In this document: positions 52,927-62,010 of the stretch, piece by piece
Layout of the letters: every line of letters starts with the position of its first letter
Position numbering within the stretch: position 1 is the stretch's first letter
NCBI RefSeq assembly: GCF_000067165.1
Contig: NC_010162.1
Span: forward strand, 1,550,001 to 1,614,000
Direction of reading: 5' to 3'
From: Sorangium cellulosum So ce56
Lineage (GTDB): Bacteria > Myxococcota_A > Polyangia > Polyangiales > Polyangiaceae
Length of the DNA stretch: 64,000 nucleotides
Translations under genes and position numbers: made by a program
Notes under the pieces: model-generated
What the model was told of the DNA's origin: nothing
Database searches by the model: none
Seen by the model: only the letters and a program-made list of their open reading frames with translations

Positions 52927-54377
52927 TGCGAAGGAAGGACCTTGTCATCGTTGGCAACGGCAATGCGGCGTGCCGCCTGCTCGACGAGCTGATGTCGCGC
53001 GGCGCCAGGGACCGCTACGACATCACCGTCTTCGGCGAGGAGCGGGGCGGCGCCTACAACCGCGTCCTGCTCAGCAAGGTGCTCGCCGGGGAGGCGCCCG
53101 ACTCCATCGTCACGAAGCCCCCCGCCTGGTACGAGCGGAACGGGGTGCGGCTCGTCAGCGGCACCTCCGTGGCGCGGATCGACACCGCGTCGAGGGCGGT
53201 CGTGGCGGCGGACGGCGCGCGCCAGCGTTATGACGTCGCCGTGCTCGCGACCGGCAGCCAGCCGCTCGTCCCGCCGCTCGAGGGCATGACGACCTCGGAG
53301 GGCGATCTGCGGCCGGGCGTCTTCGTGTACAGGACGATGGACGATTGCGTCCGGATGCGCGGCTGCGCGCGGGCGGGGGACAACGCCATCGTGGTCGGCG
53401 GCGGGCTCCTCGGCCTGGAGGCGGCCAAGGTGCTGAGCGACATGGGCCTGCACGTGACCGTCATCCACGTCGCGAAGAGCCTCATGAACGCGCAGCTGGA
53501 TCAGATGGGCGGCGACATGCTCGAGCAGCACATCGAGCGCTGCGGCATCTTCGTCCGCACGGGGCGCACCGTCGAGGCCATCTGCGGGGAGGAGGCGGTC
53601 GAGGGCTGTCGCCTCGACGACGGCAGCGTTCTGCCGGCGGACATGGTCGTCCTCGCGTGCGGCGTCCGGCCTCGCGTCGACGTCGCGCGCGCCTCCAACC
53701 TGCCCATCAACAAGGGCATCGTCGTCAACGACACGATGGCCACCCAGGTGCCCGGCATCTACGCGATCGGCGAGTGCGCGGAGCACCGGGGCAGGCTCTA
53801 TGGCATCGTGACGCCCATCTGGGAGCAGGCCGCCGTCCTCGCCGACGTCCTGACGGGCGCGAACCCGCAGGCGCGCTACCGGGGCACGAAGCTGTATACG
53901 CGGCTGAAGGTGGCGGGCGTCGACGTCACCTCCATGGGCAGCACCGAGCCGGAGCTCGAGAGCGACGACGTGCTCCAGGTCGTGGAGACGCGGAAGAGCA
54001 CGTACCGGAAGCTGATCCTCCGCGACGGGCGATTGCTGGGCGCCCAGTTCGTCGGCAACACCGCGGCCGCGGCCACGCTGGTGCAGCTCTTCGATCGCAA
54101 CGATCCGCTGCCCGCCGATCCTCTGGAGGCGCTCTGCCCCGGCGGCGGCGCGGGGCCGGCGGCGCAGGCCGAGCGCGTCGTCTGCACCTGTCACAAGGTC
54201 AGCGAGGCGACCCTCCGGGAGGCCATCGAGGGCGGCGCCTGCTCGCTCGAGGCGGCGTGCGCCGCGACCAAGGCCGGCACGGGGTGCGGCTCCTGCCGCG
54301 GCGAGGTCGCGCAGCTCGTGGCCCGGCACGCGCCCTCGCCGGAGGTTGCCGGCGGCCGCGCCGTGGCCGTCGGATAA
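52926..54377 (+). CDS. NirB-like FAD/NAD(P)H oxidoreductase with BFD [2Fe-2S] domain
   Basis: 483 residues. The N-terminal FAD motif is IVGNGNAACRLLDEL (about 7-21), the NAD site VVGGGLLGLEAAKVLSDMG (about 155-173), and the C-terminal BFD-like cluster CTCHKVSEATLREAI with CGSCRGEV (about 425-465). This equals the N-terminal half of nitrite reductase NirB, without the sirohaem domain. Such short forms serve as NADH-dependent electron donors for assimilatory nitrate reductase (NasB/NasC type). It overlaps nasA by one base (TGATG). Confidence 0.87.
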   Translation: MRRKDLVIVGNGNAACRLLDELMSRGARDRYDITVFGEERGGAYNRVLLSKVLAGEAPDSIVTKPPAWYERNGVRLVSGTSVARIDTASRAVVAADGARQRYDVAVLATGSQPLVPPLEGMTTSEGDLRPGVFVYRTMDDCVRMRGCARAGDNAIVVGGGLLGLEAAKVLSDMGLHVTVIHVAKSLMNAQLDQMGGDMLEQHIERCGIFVRTGRTVEAICGEEAVEGCRLDDGSVLPADMVVLACGVRPRVDVARASNLPINKGIVVNDTMATQVPGIYAIGECAEHRGRLYGIVTPIWEQAAVLADVLTGANPQARYRGTKLYTRLKVAGVDVTSMGSTEPELESDDVLQVVETRKSTYRKLILRDGRLLGAQFVGNTAAAATLVQLFDRNDPLPADPLEALCPGGGAGPAAQAERVVCTCHKVSEATLREAIEGGACSLEAACAATKAGTGCGSCRGEVAQLVARHAPSPEVAGGRAVAVG

Positions 54378-54460
54378 CGTGGAAAACACGCCGCGGGGAG
54401 CCGAGCGGCGCGGACGGGCCCTTGGCGCACGAGGATCCGCCCCGCTATAGACCGCGGCGC

Positions 54461-55003
54461 ATGCACCGCACGCCGCGCGAGCGCCTCCACGAGCTCTTCA
54501 CCAAGGTCGACGCGTTCTTCGCGAGCGCGAGCGCCCGCCACGGCGAGCGGATGGCCTGCCGCACCGGGTGCAGCGACTGCTGCCGGCGGCGGTTCTCGGT
54601 GACGTCGATCGAGGCCGACGCGATCCGCGAGGCGCTCGCGGCGCTCCCGGAGGCCGACCGCGCGGCGCTGGCCGAGCGCGCGCGGGCGGGCGATCCGGGC
54701 GTGTGCCCGGCGCTCGACGGGGAGGGGAGGTGCGCGATCTACGCGGCGCGGCCGCTCATTTGCCGCACGCACGGCCTGCCCATCCGGTTCGCGCCGGCCA
54801 GCGAGCGCGCGCTGCCGGTCATCGACGCCTGCCCGAAGAACTTCGTGGGAGAAGACCTCCACGCCGTCGAGGCGTCGTCGGTCCTGGACCAGACGACGCT
54901 GTCGACGGTGCTGGCCGCCCTCGACATGGCGCACGCCGACGCGGCGGGGCAGCCGCGAGGGCAGCGCGTCGCGATCGCCGCGGTGCTCTCGGGCGAGGGG
55001 TAG
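54461..55003 (+). CDS. YkgJ-family cysteine-cluster protein
   Basis: 180 residues. The YkgJ pattern is present: CRTGCSDCCRRRFSVTSIEADAI (about 33-55), CPALDGEGRCAIYAARPLICRTHGLP (about 86-111), and a later CPKNF. These Cys probably bind zinc or a Fe-S cluster. The family is associated with oxidative maturation or Fe-S handling, but the role is unknown. It lies 83 bases after the nitrate operon on the same strand; a functional tie is not shown. Confidence 0.85.
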   Translation: MHRTPRERLHELFTKVDAFFASASARHGERMACRTGCSDCCRRRFSVTSIEADAIREALAALPEADRAALAERARAGDPGVCPALDGEGRCAIYAARPLICRTHGLPIRFAPASERALPVIDACPKNFVGEDLHAVEASSVLDQTTLSTVLAALDMAHADAAGQPRGQRVAIAAVLSGEG

Positions 55004-55319
55004 CTGCCGCCGAGCCGCCGGCCTGATGAAGAGCCGGTCCAGATCAGCCGACCGACGGTCGCCGGCGCCATGAGGCTCCCGGCCGCGGCCTGCGTGCGCT
55101 CGCGGTGGCACAGATCAGGCAATGGCACAGGCCAAATATGGCCCAACTATCTGGCTCAATATGGGCCAGTTGCTGAGCGGATGCCTATAAAACGCGCTGA
55201 TTTGCGGGAAATCCAGGTTGGCCCGCGGATTGCTCTTAGGTGGTGGCCCACTCTGGACCGGTGGCAGGTCATGGCGCACGCCGCCGTTGGTCCGGAGGGG
55301 CAGCTTACTGGAGGATAGA
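55004..55319. other. 316-base control region with two palindromes (55130-55143, 55151-55169)
   Basis: The stretch upstream of the lipoprotein gene contains GGCCA-AATA-TGGCC (55130-55143) and CTGGCTCA-ATA-TGGGCCAG (55151-55169, 7 of 8 positions paired), with the words GGCC and TGGGCC recurring further on. A TATAAA word lies at 55186-55191. The two sites are about 23 bp apart centre to centre and suit a dimeric regulator. No gene in this stretch is supported. Confidence 0.5.
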
Positions 55320-55982
55320 ATGACCAAGACGATCAGAGGGTTCGGGTCGGTGGCGGCGGCTGGCGTGGTGTTCGCGGCCTTGCTCAGCGGTTGCGGCTCG
55401 CAGGGGGCCGATCGCGGGCCGGACGTCGGCTCGATCAGCTTGCCGCTCGCGGCCGATGCGCCGTCTGGAGCGCGGTATCGGCTCCGCGACGCCACGTTCG
55501 AGATCTCGAACGGTTATTACTACTACGAAGATGAGAATACCTCAGCCATGGCTGTCACCGGTGGTGGCTACGGAACTGTGGTGACGGTCAGCAGCGAGGA
55601 TCAGGATCCGGACGCGAGCTCCATCCTCGTCGATCTGGAGCAGGGAGGGTACGGCGTCAGGCTCCTTCCGGGCTGGCACTTCGAGAAGGTCGAGGACGGC
55701 ACGGTGACGGATCCGAACGTGGAGGCCACGCTGCTATCGCGGCAAACGGTCTACGTGTATGTCTCGCCGCATTCGACGACCTGGGCCGAGTATGCGTTCG
55801 GCATCGGGAGCAGCGAGCTGTGGCTCAACGGCAAGGTGAACCTCGGCGTCAGCGTCTACGAAGATCCGGACGACTACTACTACGGCGGAAACGTAACTTC
55901 GGGCGGCCCCGGGGGCGCCGGCGGCGCCGACTACAGCTCTGGCTACAGCTCGGCGGGGGTCGGCGGCAGCGGCGGTTATTAG
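55320..55982 (+). CDS. Lipoprotein of unknown function with C-terminal Gly/Tyr/Ser-rich tail
   Basis: 220 residues. Signal peptide SVAAAGVVFAALLSG then the lipobox Cys (SGCGSQ). The mature part is beta-rich (ATFEISNGYYYYEDENTSAM, ILVDLEQGGYGVRLLPGWHFEKV). It ends in a Gly/Tyr/Ser tail (GGPGGAGGADYSSGYSSAG). Ribosome site GGAGGA before ATG 55320. No domain named. Its promoter region carries two palindromes. Confidence 0.75.
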   Translation: MTKTIRGFGSVAAAGVVFAALLSGCGSQGADRGPDVGSISLPLAADAPSGARYRLRDATFEISNGYYYYEDENTSAMAVTGGGYGTVVTVSSEDQDPDASSILVDLEQGGYGVRLLPGWHFEKVEDGTVTDPNVEATLLSRQTVYVYVSPHSTTWAEYAFGIGSSELWLNGKVNLGVSVYEDPDDYYYGGNVTSGGPGGAGGADYSSGYSSAGVGGSGGY

Positions 55983-56026
55983 CGCGGGCGCGAGGACCTG
56001 AGCGGAGCGAGCGACGCCATCGCCCG

Positions 56027-56758
56027 TCAGCGAGGGCTGCACTGCACGACGCAGAAGGCCGTGGCGCCCTTGGCGCGGGCGCTCGCCTCGCACGACATCT
56101 TCGCTTGCTGCGACGCCAGGAAGCGGTCCTTCGCCGAGCCGTTGCCGAACACCATCTGATAGTTGCACGCGCCCGCGAAGCCGCACACGCGCACGGACGC
56201 GCTCGCCGTACACCACCAGGACGTCCCGCCCGCCGCGCCTCCGTTGCTCGGGCTTCCATTCGAGGAGCCCTCGCTCGGGGAGGCGGGCGTCCGCGCCGCT
56301 GTCGACAGAGGCGCCGGCGCCTCACCCGTCTCGCCGCCGGCAGCAGGCGACGGCGCCTCGCCCGCGGCGCGGTCGCCGGTGGACGGGTCTTCGCCCGCCG
56401 CCTCGTCGGCCTCCTGGTCGGGGCGGAGCGGGGTGCTCGTCGACGTGGGCACCACGGGCGAGACGCCGCCGGCGGTCGACAGGCCGGAAGGCGTGGTCTC
56501 GACGACGGTTTGCTCCGGCGATGCGCTCGCCACCAGGTACACCGCGCCGCCGATCACGAGGATGGCGCCCACGCCCAGCGCGAACAGCCCGCCGAGGACG
56601 ATGAGCACGATCACGAGCGGCGACAGGCCTGACTTCGGGCGCTGCGGCGGCTGCGGAGGGTAGTAAGGCGGCGGCTGCGGAGGGTAGTAAGGCGGCGGTT
56701 GCGGAGGGTACTGAGGCGGCTGCTGCGGAGGGTACTGAGGGCGCCCTGGACCGAACAT
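56027..56758 (-). CDS. Single-helix membrane protein with Pro/Tyr-rich cytoplasmic N-terminus
   Basis: 243 residues. The N-terminal 40 residues are repeats of PPxYYPPQPP. One membrane helix is at about 48-76 (LVIVLIVLGGLFALGVGAILVIGGAVYL). A long Pro/Thr/Ser/Ala-rich stalk follows, then a C-terminal part with CTASASVRVCGFAGACNYQMVFG (four Cys with those near the end). The layout is common for myxobacterial surface proteins with an extracellular cysteine module. Function unknown. Confidence 0.75.
   Translation of the reverse strand: MFGPGRPQYPPQQPPQYPPQPPPYYPPQPPPYYPPQPPQRPKSGLSPLVIVLIVLGGLFALGVGAILVIGGAVYLVASASPEQTVVETTPSGLSTAGGVSPVVPTSTSTPLRPDQEADEAAGEDPSTGDRAAGEAPSPAAGGETGEAPAPLSTAARTPASPSEGSSNGSPSNGGAAGGTSWWCTASASVRVCGFAGACNYQMVFGNGSAKDRFLASQQAKMSCEASARAKGATAFCVVQCSPR
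56647..56740 (-). repeat. 24-bp tandem repeats encoding the Pro/Tyr-rich N-terminus
   Basis: Three to four near-copies of a 24-bp unit, each encoding about eight residues of the form QPPPYYPP. The last copies differ by a few bases. The repeat preserves the reading frame of the membrane-protein gene. Confidence 0.75.
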
Positions 56759-56926
56759 CCCGCAGTCATAGCGCAGCGGAGCCGTCCGCGCTGCGTGAGA
56801 CGAACACCCACGCTGTCGGCGAACGAGCGATGTCGCGTCTCGCTCGCGCCGGACGAGCCCGCCCGCAGGGGCGCTGTCCGCGGTGGTGTTGCGCCGGAGC
56901 CGCCGGAGCGGCGCTCCGCGGCCCGC

Positions 56927-57301
56927 TCACACCCAGCCGGTCGTGGCGCGCAGGAGCAGCCCGAGCCCGAGCGACGCGCCGTTCGCGAGCGCCGAGGCCG
57001 CGATGGCGTGCGTGGCAGGCAGCTCGCGCAGCGCGAGCCGGTAGACGCCGAGCTCGAGCAGCACCGCCCAGAGCTCCGAGAGGGCCAGTCGCGCCGTGGC
57101 GCCGATCGCGAGCGCGGGGAAGATGAACCACACCGCCGGGTGACTCGCGAGGTTGGCGACGGCGACGAGCGCGGCGCGGCGGGCTCGTGACCGCTCCGCC
57201 GCGCCGAGCAGCGGTGAGGCGACGGCGAGCTCGATGAGCAGCGTGAACGCGAACGCGCGCGCCCAGGCGGCCACCAGCGGATCGGTGAAGACGCGGCTCA
57301 T
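56927..57301 (-). CDS. Small membrane protein, four hydrophobic segments
   Basis: 124 residues from ATG 57301. Hydrophobic helices at about 14-32, 46-66 (AALVAVANLASHPAVWFIF), 70-92 and 100-122. It overlaps the upstream membrane-protein gene by four bases (ATGA), so the pair is probably one complex. No family recognised. Confidence 0.7.
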   Translation of the reverse strand: MSRVFTDPLVAAWARAFAFTLLIELAVASPLLGAAERSRARRAALVAVANLASHPAVWFIFPALAIGATARLALSELWAVLLELGVYRLALRELPATHAIAASALANGASLGLGLLLRATTGWV

Positions 57302-58470
57302 GGCGCGGCCGGCTGCGCGGCGATCTCCGGCCCGCCGCGCTCCACCCCGCGCGCGCGCCCGGACCGCTCCTGGCGCGCCTCCGCGGCGCGCCGGCCGACG
57401 TCGCCGCGGACATAGAAGTACGCGAGCAGCGCGAGCTCCAGGTACCCGTGGAAGGAGGCGAGCGAGAGCACCAGGTTGCGCGCGCCGAGCGCGCCGCGCA
57501 GGGCGCCGAGCAGCACCAGGCCGGCGAGGACCGCCACGGCGGCGAGCCCTGCGTCCCCGAAGTCGCGCCGGAGCGAGCGCGCGGACATGCGGAAGGTGGT
57601 TGTCCGCTGGCCCGGGTGATCTTCCTGGGGAATGAGCAGCAGCCAGACCGCGTAATGGACGGACTGCAGGAACGCATAACATGCGGTCAGCGCGACCGCG
57701 GAGCGGGTCGGCAGCCCGGGAGCGAGCCAGTCGCTCGCCAGGAAGAGGTGCAGCCCGAAGGCGTCGAGCCACCCGGCGCGCAGGGTGAGCGAGGTCATCG
57801 CCCCGCTCGCGAGGAGCGCGGTCCCGGCCAGCACGAGGCCGAGCGGCCAGACGACCGCGCGCGCCCGGCGGCGGAAGAGCGCGAGCCACAGCGCGAGCGC
57901 GACCAGGTTGTGCGCGTGCGCGAGGACGAGCCGGAAGCCGCGCGGCGCGGCGAGCGCCGCCGCCGACAGCGCCACGGCGGCGGCGGCGGCGAGCGCGGCG
58001 CGCCGCCACGCGCGCGACGCGAGCGCGCCGGCGACGACCGCGGCGCCGAGCCAGGCGGCGAGCACTGCGTGCTCGGCGCGGAGCAGCGCCGCGGCCGAGC
58101 CGAAGAGCTCCTGGGCGCCCCGCAGCCCCACCAGCGCGGCGCAGGCCGTCCAGACGACGCCGCGCCACCACGACGGCAGCCCGCGCCGCAGCACGAGGTA
58201 GCGCACGTCGGCCGCGACGTGCAGGACGCCGAGCAGGACGGGCCCGAGCACGAGCAGCGCGCTCGGCGCAAAGACCGCCATGGTGAAGGCGCCGAGCGCG
58301 TTGGCCGCGGCGAGGGTGGCTATCCTGCGATCGGGGCGCGCCACGACCGCGATCGCGAGCTCGCTCCGGCGGAGCAGGCCGAAGAGGCGCCGCCGCGCGC
58401 CGTCGAGCGGCGCGACGCCGCGCTCGAGCAGGCCGGCCACGCTCGCGGGCGGAGGACCGGGCGCGCGCAC
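57298..58470 (-). CDS. Polytopic membrane protein of unknown function
   Basis: 390 residues from GTG 58470. At least nine hydrophobic segments (for example ALGAFTMAVFAPSALLVLGPVLLGVLHVAADV, LVALALWLALF and LVLAGTALLASGAMTSL). The pattern HVAADVRYLVLRR followed by HAHNLVALALWL and SVHYAVWLLLIPQEDHPGQRT suggests conserved His in membrane helices. No family named. It is between the MYXO-CTERM-like gene (14 bases upstream) and the small membrane gene. Confidence 0.72.
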   Translation of the reverse strand: MRAPGPPPASVAGLLERGVAPLDGARRRLFGLLRRSELAIAVVARPDRRIATLAAANALGAFTMAVFAPSALLVLGPVLLGVLHVAADVRYLVLRRGLPSWWRGVVWTACAALVGLRGAQELFGSAAALLRAEHAVLAAWLGAAVVAGALASRAWRRAALAAAAAVALSAAALAAPRGFRLVLAHAHNLVALALWLALFRRRARAVVWPLGLVLAGTALLASGAMTSLTLRAGWLDAFGLHLFLASDWLAPGLPTRSAVALTACYAFLQSVHYAVWLLLIPQEDHPGQRTTTFRMSARSLRRDFGDAGLAAVAVLAGLVLLGALRGALGARNLVLSLASFHGYLELALLAYFYVRGDVGRRAAEARQERSGRARGVERGGPEIAAQPAAP

Positions 58471-58484
58471 GGTCGAGGCCCGGT

Positions 58485-58913
58485 TCAGCGGCGCCGGCGC
58501 GCGGTCACGAGCGCCGCGGCGCCACAGAGCAGCATCAGCCCCGCCATCGCGCCGCCCGAGGCGGCGCCGCTCATGGCGCAGCCGCCGTCGTCCGACGACG
58601 CCTTGTCCGCGCCCGCGCTGCCGGCCGACGCCGAGCCCGCGCCCGTGGTCGACGTCGAGCTCCCGCCCGAGGAAATGCACAGATTGCAGTCGTATTCCAT
58701 CGTGGTGAGGCCGCCGTCCTCGCCCGGCAGCGTTCGCTGGCACTTCTGCTGGGTGCACGTGCCAGGCTCGTTGTAAGCGAGCCCCGCGTTGTTACAGCTC
58801 GACCCCGGCGTGTCGCACGCGTCGGGCGGCGGGATGTCCGCCCGCGCTGAAGAGGTGAGGAGCGGCGCTGCGAGCAAGGCGGCGATCGCCGCAAGGCACG
58901 AGGGCTTCATCAT
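58485..58913 (-). CDS. Secreted cysteine-rich protein with MYXO-CTERM-like sorting tail
   Basis: 142 residues. Signal peptide about 5-24 ending ARA. The Cys-rich module is DIPPPDACDTPGSSCNNAGLAYNEPGTCTQQKCQ (about 25-60), and the linker is Ser/Thr/Gly-rich. The C-terminal sorting signal has Cys (GGCAMSG), helix GAMAGLMLLCGAAALVTA and RRRR. This tripartite tail is the myxobacterial MYXO-CTERM signal for surface anchoring. First gene of a three-gene minus-strand unit. Confidence 0.82.
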   Translation of the reverse strand: MMKPSCLAAIAALLAAPLLTSSARADIPPPDACDTPGSSCNNAGLAYNEPGTCTQQKCQRTLPGEDGGLTTMEYDCNLCISSGGSSTSTTGAGSASAGSAGADKASSDDGGCAMSGAASGGAMAGLMLLCGAAALVTARRRR

Positions 58914-59045
58914 CCCGCCACTCTGTGCTTTTCTCCGGAAAACTTCAAGAGCGGTGCCGCCGATCCACGCTCGTGCACCTGGCCCTTGCGAGGAAAAACT
59001 ACCCGGGTGATACCGAGACGGTCAGATACTGCCCGGTAAAAATAT

Positions 59046-60434
59046 ATGGACACCAACATCGAAGTCGAAGCGCCGTCCGCGCCGCGCGGCGTGCACGACA
59101 TGACGCAGGGCAAGCCGCGCGCGCACGTCGTGCGCGTCATGCTGTTCATCCTGGCGGGCATGGCGATCCAGACCCTCTATGGCCTGATCGACATTTACTG
59201 GGTGGGTCGCCTCGGGAAGGAGGCCGTCGCCGCCGTGGCGGTCTCCAGCAACCTGATGTTCGTCTCCCTGGCCGCAACGCAGATGCTCTCGGTCGGCTGC
59301 GTGGCGCTCGTCTCGCAGGCGGCCGGAAGAAAGGAGCACGGCGAGGTGCAGCGCCTGTTCAACCAGGTGCAGAGCCTCGCCACGTGGGCGGGCGCCGTCT
59401 TTCTCGTGCTCGGCCTCGCGCTTCACCGCACGTACGCCGAGAGGCTCTCGGGAGACGCCATGACCGCCGAGCTCGCCAAGAGCTTTCTGCTCGCGTTCAT
59501 TCCGGCGCTCGCGCTGCAGTTCACGATGGTGGGGCTCGGCTCGGCCCTGCGCGGCATCGGCGACATGAAGCCGGGGCTCGTGGCCCAGACCGCGAGCGTG
59601 CTGCTCAACATGGTCCTCGCGCCCTTCCTCGTCTTCGGCTGGGTATCGGGGCGCCCGCTCGGCGTGTTCGGCGCGGGCCTCGCCACGCTCCTCGCGACCG
59701 CGGCCGCCGTCGTGGGGCTCGCCGTCTATCTCCTGCGCGGCAAGACCTTCCTTCGCCTCCGCCTGGCCGACTGGCAGCCTGATCTCCCCACATGGCGAAG
59801 GCTGGTGGCCATCGGCTTGCCCTCGGGCGCGGAGTTCTTGTTGCTGGCCGTCACCATGGGCGTGATCTACGTGGTCACGCGCCCCTTCGGCTCGGAGGCG
59901 CAGGCCGGGTTCGGCATCGGGCTGCGGCTGATGCAGGCCGGCTTCATGCCTGCCGTGGCGATCAGCTTCTCCGCCGCGGCGGTCGTCGGCCAGAACTACG
60001 GCTCCCGCGCCTACGCGCGCGTCCGCGAGACCGCGCTCGAGAGCGTGAAGCTCGTGCTCGGGTTCATGCTCTTCTTCACCCTGGTCTGCCAGGTCTTCCC
60101 CGCGCAGCTCGTCGCGCTCTTCTCGCCCGCGCCGGACGTCATCGCGGCCGGCGTCGACTACCTCCAGGTGACCTCCTGGGGTTACTTCGCGAGCGGCATC
60201 GTGTTCGTCTGCGCCGGCGTCTTTCAGGGCCTCGGCAACACCTGGCCTTCGCTCGCCGCCTCGGGGACGCGCGCGGCCGCGTTCGTCCTCCCCGTGCTCG
60301 TCCTGAGCGCGCGCCCCGGCTTCCGCATGCACACCATCTGGCTCGTCTCGGTCGCCACCACGCTCGGCCAGCTCGGGCTCCAGCAGATCCTGCTGCGGCG
60401 CGAGCTCGCCCTCAAGGCGCCCGTGTCGCCGTGA
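59046..60434 (+). CDS. MATE-family efflux transporter
   Basis: 462 residues with 12 hydrophobic helices. MATE signs: FILAGMAIQTLYGLIDIYWVGRLGKEAVAAVAVSSNLMF (about 36-74) in the first half, and RLVAIGLPSGAEFLLLAVTMGVIYV with GFGIGLRLMQAGFMPAVAISFSAAAVVGQNYGSRAYARV in the second half. Proton or sodium-coupled export of cationic drugs is known for the family; substrate here unknown. The upstream 100 bases hold GATAC words and a CCCGG inverted repeat (59003-59040) that may be regulatory. Confidence 0.88.
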   Translation: MDTNIEVEAPSAPRGVHDMTQGKPRAHVVRVMLFILAGMAIQTLYGLIDIYWVGRLGKEAVAAVAVSSNLMFVSLAATQMLSVGCVALVSQAAGRKEHGEVQRLFNQVQSLATWAGAVFLVLGLALHRTYAERLSGDAMTAELAKSFLLAFIPALALQFTMVGLGSALRGIGDMKPGLVAQTASVLLNMVLAPFLVFGWVSGRPLGVFGAGLATLLATAAAVVGLAVYLLRGKTFLRLRLADWQPDLPTWRRLVAIGLPSGAEFLLLAVTMGVIYVVTRPFGSEAQAGFGIGLRLMQAGFMPAVAISFSAAAVVGQNYGSRAYARVRETALESVKLVLGFMLFFTLVCQVFPAQLVALFSPAPDVIAAGVDYLQVTSWGYFASGIVFVCAGVFQGLGNTWPSLAASGTRAAAFVLPVLVLSARPGFRMHTIWLVSVATTLGQLGLQQILLRRELALKAPVSP

Positions 60435-60435
60435 C

Positions 60436-60453
60436 GCGCCGCCGGGGCGGCGC
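60436..60453. terminator. Hairpin just after the MATE stop codon
   Basis: GCGCCGCC and GGCGGCGC pair perfectly around a 2-base centre, 2 bases after the MATE stop and 31 bases before the convergent amidohydrolase stop. Strong stem, no T-tract; terminator role is inferred from position. Confidence 0.4.
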
Positions 60454-60483
60454 AGCGCCTGGCAGAGCGCGCCGGCCACCGCC

Positions 60484-62010
60484 TCAGAAGAGCACGCGCT
60501 CGACGCCCGCCGCGTCGAGGAGGTAGTCCCTGGACGCCTCGAGGCCGGCGCGGAGCCGGCCAAAGTTCACGCCGACGAGCTTGCCTCGCCACTTCCTGAT
60601 GCTCCCCGCGACGATGACCGTGTCCACGTTGCTGCGGTCCATCAACGTCACCACGGCCCCCGGTACGTTGTTGAGCGGCGCCACATTGATGGCATCCGCC
60701 CGCAGCAGGAGGATGTCGGCCTCCTTGCCAGGAGTCAGCGTGCCGACCTTGTGGGAGAGACCGGCCACCCGGGCTCCCTCGACCGTGGCCAGGCGAATGA
60801 CATCGCGGCACGTGAGGAGCTCCGGCAGATCTGTCTCTCCACTCAGCGCGCGTTCGTTGATGAGCGCCCGCTGAAGCGTGAAGACGGTCCGCATCTGGGT
60901 GAAGAAGTCCGCGGTCATCGTGCACTCGACGTCGGTGCTCAGCGCGGGCTGGACTCCATGATCGAGCGCGGCCTGGATCGGCGGCATGCCGTGCCGCATG
61001 GTCATCTCGATCGGAGCCGCGATCGAGACGTTCGCGCCCGAATCGGCGATCGCCTGCCAGGAGGCCTCCGAGATGGCGCTGGCGTGGATGAACTCGAGAT
61101 CTGGCCCCATCAGGCCCTCGCTCTCGATCTGCTCGATGAGCGTCCCCTGGCCGATGCTTCCGACGAGGTGCGTCACGATGGGCAGGCCGTGCTGGCGCCC
61201 GATCGCCCAGGTATCGCGCCACGCTGGGTCGAACACCTCCCCGCCCATCGCCAGGGTCAGGAGCTGGTCGGTCGAGGAGAAGTACTGGCTCTGGATCCGA
61301 TCGAGATCGTTCGGAAAGATGTTGCCGGGGCCCGCGCCCGGCGAGTACACGAAGAGCGCGCGGCGGCCCGACTCCTGCAGCCCATGGATGACGGCATCGG
61401 TGTGCTCCGGCGTGTGGCCCACCTGGGACGTGTCGACGACCGTCGTCACCCCGGCATCCAGCTGGCTGAGCGAGGAGGCCAGTATGGCGAGGAAGGCGTC
61501 CCGCGGCCGGAAGACCGGCGTGAGGGTGAAGTGGATGGTGTCGAGGTAGTTCTTCGCGCCGTGCGGCAGCCCGTCGTTGGCCAGGAGGCCGTCCGAGAGG
61601 AAGCTCCGCAGCGCGGTCTGGTACTGGTGGTGATGGGTGTCGACGAACCCCGGCATCACGATCGTGCCCGTCGCGTCGATGATCTCCGCGCCCGGGGCGT
61701 GCAGGTGCGGCCCGACCGCGATGATCTTCTTGCCCTGCACGAGCACGTCGCCCTGGGCGAAGTCCCCCACGTTCGGATCCATGCTGAGCACGGCGCCGCC
61801 TCTCAGGATGTAACGCCGGTGCGGGGCGCCGGTCCCGTGCGGCATGTCATCCTCGTGCTCTGCCCTCCCCATCGCCGCCGCGGGTGTCGAGAAGGCTGCC
61901 GCAGCACCGAGCGCTGAAGCTCCCGCCGCGAGAAACCGGCGACGAGACGAGCCGGCCTCGCCTGGCTCTCCGTCGTAGTTCGAGTCGTTTCCACAGAGCT
62001 TCTGGCACAT
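60484..62010 (-). CDS. Tat-exported amidohydrolase (imidazolonepropionase/chlorohydrolase-like)
   Basis: 508 residues. Twin-arginine signal SSRRRFLAAGASALGAAAAFS (about 21-41). Metal-dependent hydrolase fold: HxH in GFVDTHHHQYQTALRSFLSDG (about 119-139), further His in VTHLVGS and HASAIS, and Asp in ALSTDVECTM (about 355-364). The pattern is of the cytosine-deaminase/chlorohydrolase amidohydrolase family acting on amines or N-heterocycles outside the cytoplasm. Ribosome site AGGAGG precedes ATG 62010. Confidence 0.85.
   Translation of the reverse strand: MCQKLCGNDSNYDGEPGEAGSSRRRFLAAGASALGAAAAFSTPAAAMGRAEHEDDMPHGTGAPHRRYILRGGAVLSMDPNVGDFAQGDVLVQGKKIIAVGPHLHAPGAEIIDATGTIVMPGFVDTHHHQYQTALRSFLSDGLLANDGLPHGAKNYLDTIHFTLTPVFRPRDAFLAILASSLSQLDAGVTTVVDTSQVGHTPEHTDAVIHGLQESGRRALFVYSPGAGPGNIFPNDLDRIQSQYFSSTDQLLTLAMGGEVFDPAWRDTWAIGRQHGLPIVTHLVGSIGQGTLIEQIESEGLMGPDLEFIHASAISEASWQAIADSGANVSIAAPIEMTMRHGMPPIQAALDHGVQPALSTDVECTMTADFFTQMRTVFTLQRALINERALSGETDLPELLTCRDVIRLATVEGARVAGLSHKVGTLTPGKEADILLLRADAINVAPLNNVPGAVVTLMDRSNVDTVIVAGSIRKWRGKLVGVNFGRLRAGLEASRDYLLDAAGVERVLF

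Noticed and set aside
59003..59040. Repeated GATAC words and CCCGG arms before the MATE gene as a TetR or MerR site
   Set aside because: Symmetry is broken and no regulator gene is adjacent; mentioned only in the MATE entry.
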